Positions 62,895-64,000 of a stretch of DNA of 64,000 nucleotides are shown one piece after another. The notes beneath the pieces were generated by a model. The model was not told the DNA's origin. It did not search any database and saw nothing but the letters and a program-made list of their open reading frames with translations. Origin of the DNA: Chitinophaga pinensis (GTDB taxonomy: Bacteria; Bacteroidota; Bacteroidia; UKL13-3); contig CAMBSD010000014.1 of the NCBI GenBank assembly GCA_945870425.1, forward strand, positions 28,619-92,618, given 5' to 3'. Each line of letters opens with the position of its first letter. The stretch's first letter is position 1. Both the position numbers and the translations under genes were made by a program.

Positions 62895-63971
62895 CTATTT
62901 AACACATTTAATATATAAGCCATTTTTATAAACAAATGCTTGTCCGCCAGAAGGAATTGGGTAGTAACAATGGGCACCGTCCCAAGTCCCTTGAGTAAAT
63001 AATCCATTCCAAATTGGTAGTTTGCATTGATGTGAAGGGTCATCCCAATAAAGATTTCCATTCATTATAAAAACACTTCCACTTGTTGGTCTTCCAAAAA
63101 AGCAACTTGCACCATCGAATTGACTTGGAAGTGGGCAATTATTACAAAAATATGGATTCCATGGATTAGGTCCGCCACAACCTGAACACATATTACAAAA
63201 TCTACAACTACTTGTAGTGGATACAGCTATCGCTGTCGCAACACTTACAATAGGAGCAGCGGGACCACTAAAAAATATGCCGAAAATAGCACTTACCGCA
63301 TCCATACCAGCAATTTTCCATAAGTTGTTCTTTAAGCAATCATCACAATCGTTATTTGTTTTATGTAAATTTTTAAGGGTCTTTTGATAACCATTCCAAT
63401 ATGTTGCACTTTCTTTAAAAGTTGTAACAGAATACATGCTAATGACTTTACTATTATAGTTGATATTTCCATCATTTGAAATGTTGATTTGTAGTTGAGC
63501 TAATTCAGCTATTTTTTGGTCAAAAGAAACTCCCTCGTTTGAAATATCTATTGCTTGATTTAAATAGTTTTTTGTTGCTTCATCAATAATGTTATTTGTT
63601 AGTAGTTGTTGAACTAGATTAGTAAGATTATCAGTATCATAATTTGTGTAGAAATTTTGAACGTCTTCAGGCGTGAAATTTAAGCTATTTGTGTCTATAT
63701 TGTTTATTAGACAAAAAGACTTTGATAATAGTACCTTTTGGTATAAATTTAGACTATCTTGGTCTGGATAGTTCATTACATAATCTACACCATCATTGTG
63801 TAATTGTGCAAATAATTCAGCCTGCTCAATTAAACTGTCATTTGTTGATTTAGATTGTACTTTGTTTGACTTTGTATTGCAACTATTCATTGTTACGAAC
63901 AGAGTCAAAATTGTAAAAATTGTAAGGATAAATTTTCCTAAAATTTTTGATGGATTGTTTAATTTTTTCAT
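62895..63971 (-). CDS. Cys-rich lipoprotein of unknown function with a repeated C-terminal motif
   Basis: 358 residues from ATG at MKKLNN; lipobox FVTMNSC (Cys31). The middle is helical; a Cys cluster (CRFCNMCSGCGGPNPWNPYFCNNC, about 235-260) follows a hydrophobic segment (GIFFSGPAAPIVSVATAIAVS). The C-terminal part has two copies of a motif with aromatic and Gly residues (DGASCFFGRPTSGSVFIMNGNLYW and DGAHCYYPIPSGGQAFVYKNGLYI). The function is unknown; it could be a surface adhesin, an effector or an immunity-type protein. Upstream sequence is outside the window. Confidence 0.78.
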   Translation of the reverse strand: MKKLNNPSKILGKFILTIFTILTLFVTMNSCNTKSNKVQSKSTNDSLIEQAELFAQLHNDGVDYVMNYPDQDSLNLYQKVLLSKSFCLINNIDTNSLNFTPEDVQNFYTNYDTDNLTNLVQQLLTNNIIDEATKNYLNQAIDISNEGVSFDQKIAELAQLQINISNDGNINYNSKVISMYSVTTFKESATYWNGYQKTLKNLHKTNNDCDDCLKNNLWKIAGMDAVSAIFGIFFSGPAAPIVSVATAIAVSTTSSCRFCNMCSGCGGPNPWNPYFCNNCPLPSQFDGASCFFGRPTSGSVFIMNGNLYWDDPSHQCKLPIWNGLFTQGTWDGAHCYYPIPSGGQAFVYKNGLYIKCVK

Positions 63972-64000
63972 GTTGTTAGTGAGGTTTTTGAAAGTCAAAT

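Noticed and set aside
1-64000. CRISPR array, tRNA or rRNA genes
   Set aside because: No regularly spaced short direct repeats, no tRNA-like cloverleaf with GGTTCGAATCC-type arm and no rRNA segment were recognised.

Overview
The window is AT-rich chromosomal DNA of a free-living member of the Bacteroidota. Three proteins end in the type IX secretion (T9SS) sorting domain, one OmpA-family protein has the PorE domain order, and there is an OmpA protein with thrombospondin type 3 repeats. Promoters follow the Bacteroidota pattern (TTG or TTTG near -33, TAnnTTTG near -7), and several DUF families typical of this phylum (DUF4294, DUF4476) occur. I see no rRNA, tRNA, CRISPR array or complete insertion sequence.

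Layout. 1-9.1 kb: tail of an unknown protein, then a minus-strand operon (913-residue anchored protein, YbhN-like membrane protein, secreted T9SS phosphoesterase/nuclease), then a plus-strand run (DUF423, SixA phosphatase, PorE-like OmpA protein, M48 lipoprotein protease). 9-17.3 kb: mostly minus-strand housekeeping and envelope genes (DUF4294, Lgt, serine hydrolase, RNase HI, dihydroorotase, LpxB). 17.4-28.5 kb: coiled-coil membrane protein, a GNAT gene broken by a stop, DUF4476 and TPR lipoproteins, a three-gene RND efflux system, and a large OmpA protein. 28.5-36 kb: broken DUF421, an ECF sigma/anti-sigma-like/Spy-like operon whose Spy-like gene has a stop at codon 4, pyruvate carboxylase (with an in-frame GC-rich palindrome) and Rho. 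36-40.2 kb: a probable metal or electron-transport operon (small Cys protein, helical exported protein, CDVCGC barrel, a broken lipoprotein, SCO protein, cytochrome c). 40.3-44.7 kb: two T9SS cargo proteins, including an M43 protease with six FN3 repeats. 44.9-59.5 kb: housekeeping genes (Tex, Hsp20, PurC, acyl-CoA reductase, ferredoxin, dCTP deaminase, LMW-PTP, M20 peptidases, SDR, MOSC).

59.5-62.2 kb is the most unusual part. Four related imperfect palindromic repeats, each bounded by TAAC on one side and GTTA (or a degraded form) on the other, alternate with three compact units all on the minus strand: two toxin-antitoxin pairs (PIN toxin plus antitoxin) and one lipoprotein gene. Each stop codon lies about 5-15 bases from a repeat, and the two TA units have their own near-perfect promoters. 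This is the organisation of an integron cassette array without its integrase, or of an integron-like system. Downstream (62.4-64 kb) is a two-gene lipoprotein operon of unknown function.

A second theme is gene decay by very small lesions. Four genes are interrupted by a single in-frame stop with the rest of the protein intact, and a fifth is frameshifted by one extra copy of a pentanucleotide repeat. Three of the four stops are explained by one C:G to T:A transition, and the fourth could be. They may be real recent mutations or consensus errors; reads would decide.
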